Shown here piece after piece: positions 16,704 to 24,337 of a DNA stretch of 64,000 nt. How positions within the stretch are numbered: position 1 is the first letter of the stretch; every line of letters begins with the position of its first letter. The notes under the pieces are model-generated. The model had not been told where the DNA came from and ran no database searches. It worked only from the letters and a program-made list of their open reading frames with translations. The position numbers were made by a program, and so were the translations under genes. This stretch comes from Nitrospirota bacterium (GTDB lineage: Bacteria > Nitrospirota > Thermodesulfovibrionia > UBA6902 > JAJYJJ01), in contig JAJYJJ010000005.1 in the NCBI GenBank assembly GCA_021789595.1, forward strand, positions 62,001 to 126,000, written 5' to 3'.

Positions 16704-17248
16704 CTCCTACCGCCTATTGCAAAGGGCTGAGAGGACTTCTCAACCTTGAACTCCACCTCAGGGATAAAAAACAGCATATACCCGATAACAGGAGGGAGCT
16801 TCCTCAGCCTTGATTCAACGGTTACCTTCACAAGGTAGGTGCCAGGCTCAAGCTCCTTCCTATTGATAAGCCTAATATCTCTTATAAAGAGAAACCACTG
16901 CATCATACTGTTATAGTCCCTGAAGCTCCTTTTTATGAGGTAAAGGCCGTCATATGATGATGCCTTATATTCAGATTTAAGGGGGTCGTATTTTACTATC
17001 TTCTCTATCTTCTTGCCTGACACAAACTCGTTTGGCCAGATATGCCATACCCTGAAGAGGTCAACATAAAATACGAGTTCCTTCTCTACGCCTGCCTTCA
17101 GGTTGTCCTCAAATTCCCTGTCAAGCCCTGTCAAAGATGCATTGACAATGATCTGACCATTGGAGATCGTGACATCCGGCCCTGATATCTCCACTGCATA
17201 TGAAGACAATGGGATAAGTAAAAGGGATATAATTATTAAGATCTTCAT
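16700..17248 (-). CDS. DUF4390 family secreted protein
   Basis: 182 residues with an N-terminal signal peptide (about 1-18, ending SSYA) and no further membrane helix until the hydrophobic patch near 157-165. The pattern VSGKKIEKIVKYDPLKSEY and RKLPPVIGYMLFFIPEVEF is that of DUF4390. The family is usually found just upstream of an NtrY-like kinase, as here with a 4-nt overlap, so a periplasmic accessory role for that kinase is a reasonable inference. Function is otherwise unknown. Confidence 0.8.
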   Translation of the reverse strand: MKILIIISLLLIPLSSYAVEISGPDVTISNGQIIVNASLTGLDREFEDNLKAGVEKELVFYVDLFRVWHIWPNEFVSGKKIEKIVKYDPLKSEYKASSYDGLYLIKRSFRDYNSMMQWFLFIRDIRLINRKELEPGTYLVKVTVESRLRKLPPVIGYMLFFIPEVEFKVEKSSQPFAIGGRR

Positions 17249-17316
17249 TAAAAACTTGAACCTTTCCAGGCATTATTATACCATAAGAGGGGTAAACTAT
17301 AAGACAGGAGGCCAAT

Positions 17317-17799
17317 ATGGAGATAAAGACTGTAAGGCTCGAAATACCGGAAGGAACTAATATCATCCTCGGTCAGACGCATTTTATCAAGACAGCAGAG
17401 GATCTGTATGAAATAATAGCCACAGGAGTTCCACAGGCTAAATTTGGCGTGGCCTTTACAGAGGCATCAGGGCCGTGCCTTATAAGGACAGAGGGCAATG
17501 ATGATGGGCTTATCAGGGCATGTGCAAAAAACCTTGAGGCCATAGGTGCAGGCCATGTCTTCTGCATACTGCTGCAAAACGCATTCCCCATTAATATCCT
17601 GAACCAGATAAAGGGCTGCCCTGAGGTATGCACGGTCTTCTGCGCAACAGCAAACCCTGTGGAGGTTATAGTTGCCGAGACAGATATGGGAAGAGGGGTG
17701 CTCGGGGTTGTTGATGGTTTCTCGCCGAAAGGCATGGAAACTGCTGAAGACAAAAAACACAGGAAGGAGTTTTTGAGAAAGATAGGGTATAAGCTGTAG
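17317..17799 (+). CDS. Adenosine-specific kinase family protein
   Basis: 160 residues of the COG1839/PF04008 family, first described from archaea as adenosine-binding, with uncertain kinase activity. Seen: NIILGQTHFIKTAEDLYE, KFGVAFTEASGPCLIRTEGND, FCILLQNAFPINILN, CTVFCATANPVEVIVAETD and GRGVLGVVDG. The ribosome site is AGGAGG, 5 nt from the ATG. It is followed after 6 nt by the HIT protein, a nucleotide-binding hydrolase, which suggests linked nucleotide housekeeping. Confidence 0.9.
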   Translation: MEIKTVRLEIPEGTNIILGQTHFIKTAEDLYEIIATGVPQAKFGVAFTEASGPCLIRTEGNDDGLIRACAKNLEAIGAGHVFCILLQNAFPINILNQIKGCPEVCTVFCATANPVEVIVAETDMGRGVLGVVDGFSPKGMETAEDKKHRKEFLRKIGYKL

Positions 17800-17805
17800 C
17801 AGAAG

Positions 17806-18150
17806 ATGAGCGATTGCATATTCTGTAAGATTGCTGATAAAAAGGTCCCGGCAAGGATCATCTATGAGGATGAGGATGCCCTTGCCTTTGAGGACATTAA
17901 TCCCCAGGCGCCTGTGCATGCACTTATCATACCTAAAAGACATATAGCAAACACCCTCGATATAACAGAGGACGATAACCATATTGTCGGGCATCTTATC
18001 CAGATTGCAAACAGGATTGCATCCGACAAAGGCATTGCTGAGAGGGGATTCAGGCTTGTTATCAACTGCAACCCCGAGGCCGGCCAGACAGTATATCATC
18101 TCCACATCCACCTCCTCGGCGGGAGGATTATGCACTGGCCGCCTGGGTAA
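17806..18150 (+). CDS. HIT family nucleotide-binding protein (HinT-like)
   Basis: 114 residues. Histidine triad motif HLHIHLLGG near residues 97-105, preceded by CIFCKIADKKVPARIIYEDED. Members hydrolyse purine nucleoside phosphoramidates such as AMP-lysine. The length is typical for HinT. Confidence 0.93.
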   Translation: MSDCIFCKIADKKVPARIIYEDEDALAFEDINPQAPVHALIIPKRHIANTLDITEDDNHIVGHLIQIANRIASDKGIAERGFRLVINCNPEAGQTVYHLHIHLLGGRIMHWPPG

Positions 18151-18378
18151 CTTGCATATGACATTGCATTTCTGCCTCACCTCAAGTTGCAGAATAACCA
18201 CACGGCAGTCAGGCAAGAGGATCAGGGAGTTCAAAATTTAGGATATTCTAAACCCTTAACCTATTGTAACGCCTTTATTTTCAAGGTTTTATGGAGGGGT
18301 TGGATGCCTGTCTATTTCAGAGAAAAGCTGGCTCAATTATTGCTTTTCCTGAACAGGGTATATACCCAAATTTTATAC
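18151..18378. other. Intergenic stretch, no feature seen
   Basis: Between the HIT gene and the porin promoter I see no open frame with a ribosome site, no RNA gene and no clear repeat. Confidence 0.5.
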
Positions 18379-18407
18379 TTGACAAAGATGACAATAGATG
18401 CTATAAA
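18379..18407 (+). promoter_or_regulatory. Consensus promoter of the porin gene
   Basis: TTGACA (18379-18384), exactly 17 nt, then TATAAA (18402-18407). The start would be near 18414, about 214 nt before the porin ATG. Confidence 0.75.
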
Positions 18408-18413
18408 ATTGTC

Positions 18414-18627
18414 AGGCTTAATAGGGTGGAGGCAGGTTGGCAATTTTGCTACAGGCTATAGGAATGAATCTATGTTTCCCAGAGGCCGTCGGCATCTGGC
18501 CAGAGGCATCGGGATGCGGGGGAGGTGATACGGCAAAAGAAAAAAAAGGCAGAAGGCTTTTTGGCGCCTGGTTTCCAGGCAGGATCTTAGAACTAACCTT
18601 AAAAATTAAGAAGGAGGTTAGCAGTAG
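18414..18627 (+). promoter_or_regulatory. Long structured 5' leader of the porin mRNA
   Basis: GC-rich and full of inverted repeats. The 10-bp palindrome TCTGGCCAGA (18495-18504) lies between two copies of GGCATC. A 6-bp GCCTGG/CCAGGC hairpin with a TTT loop lies at 18566-18580. CTAACC (18593-18598) can pair with GGTTAG (18616-18621), covering part of the AAGGAGG ribosome site (18611-18617). It may be a cis-regulatory RNA controlling translation. I could not match it to a known riboswitch class. Confidence 0.45.
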
Positions 18628-19902
18628 ATGAAAAAGAGATATTTAGTATTAGTTTTTGGTATTTTGCTTCTTATCGGATTGTCTGCCAGCGCATATGCCA
18701 CTGATATAACATTAAGCGGTGACATAAGGGTAAGAGGTGAGCTCAGGAACAACACCACGGATTTCAATAGTAGTAATGCAGACAATTATGCTGCATACGA
18801 TGAGAGGATAGGGCTCAACATTGATGCAAAGGTGACACCTGACATAGAGGGTTATATACGGCTTGAGAGTGCCGATTCTCCTACATCTCCATATGGCTAT
18901 ATCTGGGGAAACTCAGGAAATGGCGCAAAAGGTGGATATCCATATGGCGACAGCAGAGTAGGCAATGTCTACTTCCAGCAGGCATGGATACTCTATAAAG
19001 GCTCAGGCCTTCTCGGTATCCCGGCAGGAATCAAGGTTGGTCATCAACTGCTAAAACTGGGTAATGGTCTTTTCTTTGACCACACACTGTTAGGCGATGA
19101 TGCCATCGTGCTCTTTGCAAATCCCTCAAAGGAGCTCACAACAGCTTTAGTGGATGCAAAGTTCAGAGAAAATTCTCTAATACACCCTGATGATTCCGAT
19201 GCATATGTCGGCCTGTTTAATTATGCAATCGACAAAAATAGCGCTGTGAGCGCGGATTTAACCTACCTCAATGACCAAAGTGCAGCGCCAGGCGGGCTCC
19301 ATTTCTGGAACTTAGGTTTAAGGGGTAATGGAAATGTCTCAGGTCTCGGGATAAAGGCAGATGTGGAGTTACAGACAGGTAAGGCGAGGAATGCCATTCC
19401 TACAGGCGATCTCAAATATACAGGTTGGGCTGCACTTGCAGGCCTCGATTACAAGCTTGAGCCTGTGACCCTCAGCCTTGAATACGCCTATGGAAGCGGC
19501 GACAAACCAGGGACAACAGATAAGAATGAAGGGTTTGTCACCAGTGTTGACCCACAGCAGCACTTCACATATGTCTATGAGTATCGTACTGTAAATGCGG
19601 CAGGTACCCAGTTCGGCGGTATCACCAATACCCAGTATGTAAAGCTCGGCGCAGCAGCAGATCTTGCCAAGGACCTGAGCGGTAATATAGGCCTTTACTG
19701 GTTAAGGGCAAACAGGGTTTTACCAGGTCAAAGCAAGAGCATCGGAACAGAAATTGATGCAAAGGTAACCTATAAGATTGAGAAAAACCTCGTCTACTGG
19801 GTTGAGGGCGGCTACCTCGTTGCAGGTGGTTTCTTTGATACACCAACACACAGTTCTGACAACGCCTATGCAGTAAGGCACGGGATCCAGCTCACCTTCT
19901 AA
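18628..19902 (+). CDS. Outer-membrane porin-like beta-barrel protein
   Basis: 424 residues with a signal peptide (about 1-24, ending SASAYA) and then alternating amphipathic strands with many Gly, Tyr and Asn residues. The protein ends in ...VRHGIQLTF, a terminal Phe typical of Bam-assembled barrels. The start ITLSGDIRVRGELRNN resembles alginate-export-type or general porins of Nitrospirota and deltaproteobacteria. The ribosome site AAGGAGG lies 10 nt from the ATG. Substrate specificity cannot be read. The last 45 nt are repeated downstream of hicA. Confidence 0.8.
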   Translation: MKKRYLVLVFGILLLIGLSASAYATDITLSGDIRVRGELRNNTTDFNSSNADNYAAYDERIGLNIDAKVTPDIEGYIRLESADSPTSPYGYIWGNSGNGAKGGYPYGDSRVGNVYFQQAWILYKGSGLLGIPAGIKVGHQLLKLGNGLFFDHTLLGDDAIVLFANPSKELTTALVDAKFRENSLIHPDDSDAYVGLFNYAIDKNSAVSADLTYLNDQSAAPGGLHFWNLGLRGNGNVSGLGIKADVELQTGKARNAIPTGDLKYTGWAALAGLDYKLEPVTLSLEYAYGSGDKPGTTDKNEGFVTSVDPQQHFTYVYEYRTVNAAGTQFGGITNTQYVKLGAAADLAKDLSGNIGLYWLRANRVLPGQSKSIGTEIDAKVTYKIEKNLVYWVEGGYLVAGGFFDTPTHSSDNAYAVRHGIQLTF

Positions 19903-19910
19903 ATTAACGC

Positions 19911-19955
19911 CCCCTCTTATCCCCCTCTTAATTTAAGCGGGGGGAAAGGGGAGTT
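19911..19955. repeat. C-rich/G-rich palindromic intergenic repeat
   Basis: Runs of CCCCCTCTTA followed by AAGCGGGGGGAAAGGGG form an imperfect inverted repeat. It is the same style as the element at 22931-23001 and, in part, the sequence after the porin relic at 20578. Probably a dispersed REP-like element. Confidence 0.45.
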
Positions 19956-19987
19956 AAAAGGCGGCGGGCAAATGCCCGCCGCCTTTT
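19956..19987 (+). terminator. Intrinsic terminator of the porin gene
   Basis: Perfect 10-bp GC stem GGCGGCGGGC, loop AAAT, flanked by AAAA and TTTT. It would work on both strands. Confidence 0.8.
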
Positions 19988-20026
19988 CTGTTTGCAAATT
20001 TTACTTTATTGTGATACTTTATAACC

Positions 20027-20311
20027 ATGCAAGCAAATGAGTTTATTTTTACCGGTATTATCTTTAAAGATGACGAACGATATACATCTCTCTGTCCTGA
20101 ACTTGATGTGGCATCAGAAGGTGATACACCTGATGAGGCGTCAAAAAATTTATTAGAAGCTGTTGCACTTTATCTTGAAACAGCAATTGAAGCAAATCTT
20201 CCATATCTTCGCCCTATCCCATCTGATGAAGACCCAAGAATAATAGACCCTGAATCCATCATAAAAACTTTTAATCTAAAGGTAGATTTTCAAATAAAGG
20301 CTTATGCCTGA
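20027..20311 (+). CDS. hicB: HicB-family antitoxin
   Basis: 94 residues with the partial RNase H-like fold of HicB antitoxins: FTGIIFKDDERYTSLCPELDVASEGDTPDEASKNLLEAV. No C-terminal ribbon-helix-helix is evident, so DNA binding is not assured. It overlaps the toxin gene by 8 nt. A weak -10-like GATACT lies just upstream, giving a short or absent leader. The antitoxin-first order is common for this family. Confidence 0.85.
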   Translation: MQANEFIFTGIIFKDDERYTSLCPELDVASEGDTPDEASKNLLEAVALYLETAIEANLPYLRPIPSDEDPRIIDPESIIKTFNLKVDFQIKAYA

Positions 20312-20522
20312 ACTTCCTGCTGTAAAACCGCATGAAATTGTCAGGGTTTTAGAAGGTCTTGGTTTTTATAAAGTCCGCCAAAAGGGGAGCCATCTTCAAA
20401 TGAAGCGAGGCAATCTTTTGGTAACAATACCCATTCATTCTGGAGATTTAAATCCAGGCACATTAAGGTCTATTCTCCGTCAGGCTAAGTTAAGCATTGA
20501 TGAGTTTTTAAGTCTATTATAG
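20304..20522 (+). CDS. hicA: HicA-family mRNA interferase toxin
   Basis: 72 residues with a dsRBD-like fold. VRVLEGLGFYKVRQKGSHLQM contains the catalytic His in GSH, followed by VTIPIHSGDLNPGTLRSILRQA. This is a standard HicA, which cleaves mRNA and is neutralised by HicB. Its stop is 6 nt before a duplicated porin 3' fragment, showing the pair sits in a rearranged porin locus. Confidence 0.9.
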   Translation: MPELPAVKPHEIVRVLEGLGFYKVRQKGSHLQMKRGNLLVTIPIHSGDLNPGTLRSILRQAKLSIDEFLSLL

Positions 20523-20528
20523 ATTACA

Positions 20529-20578
20529 GACAATGCCTATGAAGTAAGGCACGGAATCCAGCTCACCTTCTAAATTAA
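20529..20578 (+). pseudogene. Relic of a porin 3' end (second copy)
   Basis: 50 nt repeat 19858-19907 with three differences. They include the last 14 codons and stop of the porin (NAY, VRHGIQLTF). Two of the three differences are synonymous and one changes Ala to Glu, suggesting the copy comes from a paralogue that was once under selection. The stop of the convergent L,D-transpeptidase lies inside it. Confidence 0.75.
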
Positions 20579-21525
20579 TCCCCTCTTGCCCCCCTGTGTG
20601 AAATAGCCTCTTTATGATCTGATAAAGGCGCATTGAGGGTTATCTCCTCTGCGGTACCATCCTTTTTCTTGATAACATCTGCAACCCTGTCCCAGTCAAC
20701 CCTGTCACTGAGCCCGTTTGCCTCAACGATATCCCTCACAATCCTCCGTTGGTCCTGCCCCTTATGATAAAAATCTCTATAGACCTCAAGGAATATCCTT
20801 CCATCAGCAGTCCTGGCAACCTTGACTGTCTGGTATATAAGCCTGCCTTCTGTCCCAACAGGTACAATGTCAAAGAGGCTTTTTGCATTGTCTGGCAAAA
20901 GCCTTATACAGCCGTGGCTCCTGAATTGATATATACTGTTTGGCAGTATTGTTGCATGCAGGCCAACACCCTTTATCGAAAGACCTAACCAGTATTTTCC
21001 AAGGGGGTTGTCAGGCCCGGGCGGCACAATGGTCTTTATATCCTCACCTTTTTTCACCATCTCATCCTGTATAGATATGGGGACAACCCATGTAGGGTCC
21101 TTTATCTTCTTCACAACCTCGAAGGATACGGCTGACGGCGTCTGCCATTCAGGCTTTATCATCCCAAGACCAACAGGATAGTAGGCAATCAATCTGCCGT
21201 TTTCAAAATAATAAAGGCTCCTGTCAGGTATGTTTATCAGAATACCGTTATCAATACCTGATGGGATTATCTTGCTTTTAACAATCCTTAGTTCCTCACC
21301 TTTTCTGAGCCTTGCATCTATCTTGAGATGATTAAGAGCCGCTATCTGCCTCCAGTCAACCCCAAACCTGGCTCCAACAAGCTGAAGCGAATCCCCTTTT
21401 TCGGCTCTGTAGAGAAGGTCCTGCTGGATAACATCCTTATAAAGCATAGTCTGTGAATCTGCAGCCATACATGCATCTACAGACACAGGAAGGAGAAGAA
21501 AAAGCCATATAAGATTCACTCGCAA
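20575..21525 (-). CDS. L,D-transpeptidase with LysM domain
   Basis: 316 residues from a TTG start at 21525, 7 nt after AAGGAG. A longer frame from 21597 would include an intrinsic terminator, so it is rejected. A hydrophobic signal (about 4-16) is followed by a LysM-like peptidoglycan-binding segment (about 36-82) and a YkuD catalytic domain with SHGCIRL, giving His204 and Cys206. It forms 3-3 cross-links or attaches lipoproteins to peptidoglycan in the periplasm. The C-terminal tail reads into the duplicated porin tail, so its last residues may be non-native. Confidence 0.92.
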   Translation of the reverse strand: MRVNLIWLFLLLPVSVDACMAADSQTMLYKDVIQQDLLYRAEKGDSLQLVGARFGVDWRQIAALNHLKIDARLRKGEELRIVKSKIIPSGIDNGILINIPDRSLYYFENGRLIAYYPVGLGMIKPEWQTPSAVSFEVVKKIKDPTWVVPISIQDEMVKKGEDIKTIVPPGPDNPLGKYWLGLSIKGVGLHATILPNSIYQFRSHGCIRLLPDNAKSLFDIVPVGTEGRLIYQTVKVARTADGRIFLEVYRDFYHKGQDQRRIVRDIVEANGLSDRVDWDRVADVIKKKDGTAEEITLNAPLSDHKEAISHRGARGD

Positions 21526-21552
21526 GGTAATGCTCCTTAAACAATCAGATAT

Positions 21553-21587
21553 AAAAAAAGGCCCCAGGGTTTTCTCCGGGGCCTTTT
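21553..21587 (-). terminator. Intrinsic terminator after the Cys-rich peptide gene
   Basis: Stem GGCCCC/GGGGCC extended by AAAA/TTTT and two inner GC pairs. On the minus strand it is followed by seven T residues. It starts 3 nt after the peptide stop codon and separates that unit from the L,D-transpeptidase. Confidence 0.85.
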
Positions 21588-21590
21588 GCC

Positions 21591-21653
21591 TTAACAAGAG
21601 CCTTTACATTTACAGGTTGTTGCCGTCCTTTTTGAGAGCTTCTTGATTGTCAT
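21591..21653 (-). CDS. 20-residue Cys-rich peptide, candidate RiPP precursor
   Basis: ATG at 21653, TAA at 21591, with an AGGGGGTGA ribosome site 5 nt upstream. The peptide has a basic N-terminal part (MTIKKLSKRTATT) and a C-terminal core with the pattern C-K-C-K-G-S-C. It lies 41 nt downstream of a radical SAM/SPASM enzyme gene on the same strand and is closed by a strong terminator. This fits a ribosomally made peptide modified by the neighbouring enzyme, for example by thioether formation at the cysteines. It is too short for ordinary gene callers. The peptide is read directly; its modification is inferred. Confidence 0.7.
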   Translation of the reverse strand: MTIKKLSKRTATTCKCKGSC

Positions 21654-21694
21654 AGGCTCACCCCCTTTCTCAGGGCACAGACCCTTCATGGGCA

Positions 21695-22861
21695 TTATGG
21701 TTTTATTATATCATATGCATAACATTTAATCGAATCCCTGCCAAGCGGGTCGCCATCTATATATGCCCTGAACCTGCAGCCACCCCTGCAATCTGCTTTA
21801 TGTATACAATCACATTCAAGCTCATCGAGTTTAATCGGCCTTAACCTCTTCCAGCAGACCTCAAGCCCATCCTCTGCCGTACCAAGCGGCATATCGCCAA
21901 AATAGCCGCATTTTGCCAACCTCCCATCGGCCAGCACAGCCATAAGATGGGCGCCGCAGGCATAGAGGACCGGGTTATCCCCATCCAGCTCATCAGGGTC
22001 GCTATGGAGACTGCTGCCAAAACCATAGCTGAGGTATCTGCCTGCAATATCAGGCGGAGGATTAAACTCGGTATTCTCCCTCAGGTTTCCCTGCATACAG
22101 AGGGCATCAACACTCCAATCCTTTATCCCGAGTCTCCTGAACATCTCATCCATGGCGTCGAAATCATCGAGGTTCCTGGAATGGATGATTGTGGCAACCG
22201 ATACTTCTATCCCCATAGCAAGTGCATCTATGAGGGCAGACATTGCCTTTTTAAAAGAACCTTTCCCCCTCAAGGAATCATGGGCATGCTCCATGCCATC
22301 AATACTGATCTGTATCTCATTAACCCTGAGTCTTTTTAACGACTCCCTTGTAAGAAGGGTCCCATTGGTCAGAAGGACGCTTCTGAGGGCAAGGCCCGGG
22401 AGCATCTCATTAATCTCCCAGAATCCTGGATGCAGAATGGCCTCTCCACCTGAAATCAGGACCCTGAGCCCCTGCATGGCCTCAAATTCCTTCAAGACCT
22501 GCTTTATCGTATGCAGGGGCAGGTCTATGGCCTTTGCATCGCCGAGATAGCAGTGACTGCATCTGAGGTTGCATCGGTTTGTTATCAATAATTCAAGGTA
22601 TCTCAGCGAGGGAGTTGGCGATTGTCTTAAGGGGGCTGTAAGCAGCTCAGGCCTTTCTGAAATGGCAAGGATGCCTTCATTAATGCAGTATTCTATGAAT
22701 TCCTTTTCTCCTTCACGAACATCTGCTTCGCCGCGGGAGCATTGCAAAAGGAATTCAAAGGCAGCATCATCAAGTTTATAAAGCTCATCAGTTCTTATAT
22801 CGTAGAGACAGGGCCTTCCCAGGAGTTTCAAGACACATCCATTTCTCAGGGAATATTTCAT
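21695..22861 (-). CDS. Radical SAM/SPASM peptide-maturase-like protein
   Basis: 388 residues. The N-terminal 70 or so (NGCVLKLLGRPCLYDIRTDELYKLDDAAFEFL) resemble a PqqD/RRE-type peptide-recognition winged helix. The radical SAM cluster motif is C97-x3-C101-x2-C104 in TNRCNLRCSHCYLGD, with ISGGE and LTNGTLL downstream. The C-terminal SPASM region has Cys302, 318, 350, 352, 358, 362 and 380, enough for auxiliary [4Fe-4S] clusters. This layout is that of enzymes that modify short peptides (SCIFF, geopeptide and similar systems). Which named family it belongs to cannot be decided here. Confidence 0.85.
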   Translation of the reverse strand: MKYSLRNGCVLKLLGRPCLYDIRTDELYKLDDAAFEFLLQCSRGEADVREGEKEFIEYCINEGILAISERPELLTAPLRQSPTPSLRYLELLITNRCNLRCSHCYLGDAKAIDLPLHTIKQVLKEFEAMQGLRVLISGGEAILHPGFWEINEMLPGLALRSVLLTNGTLLTRESLKRLRVNEIQISIDGMEHAHDSLRGKGSFKKAMSALIDALAMGIEVSVATIIHSRNLDDFDAMDEMFRRLGIKDWSVDALCMQGNLRENTEFNPPPDIAGRYLSYGFGSSLHSDPDELDGDNPVLYACGAHLMAVLADGRLAKCGYFGDMPLGTAEDGLEVCWKRLRPIKLDELECDCIHKADCRGGCRFRAYIDGDPLGRDSIKCYAYDIIKP

Positions 22862-22930
22862 GAATATATTTCGCTCTTAAGGCCCTGCTTACTAAGAATC
22901 TCATAATAATGAAGACAAACAATATGAAAA

Positions 22931-23001
22931 TTCCTCCTTACCTCCCTTTGGCAAATGGAGGAATCCCCCCTCTTTGGAAAAGAGGGGCGAGGGGAGATTC
23001 T
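22931..23001. repeat. Palindromic intergenic repeat near tRNA-Ser
   Basis: Two adjacent hairpins: CCTCC...GGAGG (22941-22961) and CCCCTCTTT...AAAGAGGGG (about 22967-22987), then a G-rich tail. It is the same style as the element after the porin. Confidence 0.45.
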
Positions 23002-23041
23002 TGAATAAGATGTCCGCACTATTTTGAGAACCTTGATTATA

Positions 23042-23127
23042 TGGCGGAGGGGGTAGGATTCGAACCCACGGGACTTTCGCCCTGCGGTTTTCAAGACCGC
23101 CGCCATCGACCACTCGGCCACCCCTCC
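23042..23127 (-). tRNA. tRNA-Ser (anticodon UGA)
   Basis: 86-nt cloverleaf on the minus strand. The acceptor stem is GGAGGGG with CCCCTCC, the D arm has GCCGAGTGGTC, the anticodon loop is CTTGAAA with TGA, and there is a long serine-type variable arm (GCAGGGCGAAAGTCCCGT). The T arm is GGGTTCGAATCC, the discriminator is G, and the 3' CCA is encoded. A TATAAT (23143-23138) lies 10 nt upstream. Confidence 0.96.
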
Positions 23128-23274
23128 ACGATTGTTAATTATACAAAACAGCATCGTTGTTTTTCCACAAATAGTAGTAATTTAAGTTAGGGGCGTCTCC
23201 TGCCTGTTGCAGTAGTATCATCTCTTGATTTATGATAAGATTGCTATGAAAAGTTTTTTGTTAGGAGGTCGGGA

Positions 23275-24333
23275 TTGGAAAATATATCACCAATCGTGAT
23301 GCATCTTAAAGAGATACTTGCTGAAAACCCTGCACTGAGTGTATTCCTCGATGCCGTAAAAGAATTCGGAGATATAATTGAACCCGAAAACCTCTTTCAG
23401 CAGATACTGAAGATATGCATCAGGATATTCAAGGCAGAGGGGGGCTCTGTGATGCTACTTACAGGGGACAAGCAGGAACTGGTTATAAAGAGCGCTGAAG
23501 GACTTAGAGCCGACATAGTCGGTCAGGCGAGGATAAAATTTGGCGAGGGTATTGCCGGCTGGGTAGCCAAAGAGATCGAACCGCTTTTAATTATTGGAGA
23601 AAATACTGATACAAGATTCCGGTCCCTGAAGGATAAAAACAGGATAATAAGGGATTCCATAATATCGCCCATCACCATAGGGCAAAGGGTCTATGGCGTT
23701 ATAAGTCTGAACAATAAGATAGGTGGGATGTTCACAAACAGAGACAAGGAACTGCTTGCTGTAATTGCAACCGTTGCTGCTATGGCCATTGAAAAGATAG
23801 AGCTATCAAAAAGGGCTGCATTACAGCTCAGGGAATTAGACATAACAAATGATATAACCAGAAGCCTGGACTCATTGATAGAAAAGGATGTCTACCGTGC
23901 CATTATCGAAATCCTGAAAAGGCGTATAACATTCTCACTCTTATCTATGCTCTTCATCAATGACAGGGTTATAAAGATAACACCGCTTGAGCCAATAGAT
24001 GACACATTTATTGAAGAGATGGCTGCGCAGGTGTGCAAAACTGCCAGCATCCTGAGCCGTGAGGAGATGAAGGCATCCCAGATGAGGCTTCAGGTAGAAA
24101 GCGATTTCCCGCCCTTTAAACTCAAGGAGCCCTGCCATGTCGGCTCCTTCTTGGACATGCCGCTTTCAAGCAGGGCAAAGGTCTTTGGCGTCCTTTATAT
24201 TGGAAGCACTGTGGAGAATGCCTTTACAGAGGACAATCTCAGGTTCTTCACAATAGTAGCAGAACAGGCAGGTATATTCCTCGGCAATGCAAGGCGATAC
24301 GCAGAGGCCATAGAAAAATTAAACCTCCCTTAG
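23275..24333 (+). CDS. Tandem GAF-domain protein
   Basis: 352 residues from a TTG start preceded by AGGAGGT. The first GAF domain (about 40-175) includes AEGGSVMLLTGDKQELVIKSAEGL, GIAGWVAKE and RDSIISPITIGQRVYGVISLNN. A second, more divergent GAF domain (about 195-345) includes VGSFLDMPLSSRAKVFGVLYIGS. No output domain follows, so it may sense a small ligand and act by protein contact. It ends 4 nt before pdxA. Confidence 0.88.
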   Translation: MENISPIVMHLKEILAENPALSVFLDAVKEFGDIIEPENLFQQILKICIRIFKAEGGSVMLLTGDKQELVIKSAEGLRADIVGQARIKFGEGIAGWVAKEIEPLLIIGENTDTRFRSLKDKNRIIRDSIISPITIGQRVYGVISLNNKIGGMFTNRDKELLAVIATVAAMAIEKIELSKRAALQLRELDITNDITRSLDSLIEKDVYRAIIEILKRRITFSLLSMLFINDRVIKITPLEPIDDTFIEEMAAQVCKTASILSREEMKASQMRLQVESDFPPFKLKEPCHVGSFLDMPLSSRAKVFGVLYIGSTVENAFTEDNLRFFTIVAEQAGIFLGNARRYAEAIEKLNLP

Positions 24334-24337
24334 AGAA

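Noticed and set aside
18414-18627. Naming the porin leader as a known riboswitch (Moco, cobalamin or cyclic di-GMP)
   Set aside because: None of the conserved boxes I know for these classes could be placed, so it is left unnamed.
18437-18631. A 64-codon frame in the porin leader ending in ATGA at the porin start
   Set aside because: It starts with TTG without a ribosome site and overlaps structured leader sequence. Coupling is possible but unsupported.
21526-21597. Start of the L,D-transpeptidase at 21597
   Set aside because: The added codons would be encoded by the intrinsic terminator and overlap the Cys-rich peptide gene. The TTG at 21525 has AAGGAG at the right distance.
22858-23154. 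A 98-codon minus-strand frame over the tRNA
   Set aside because: It contains the whole tRNA-Ser and a palindromic repeat, so it is not a gene.
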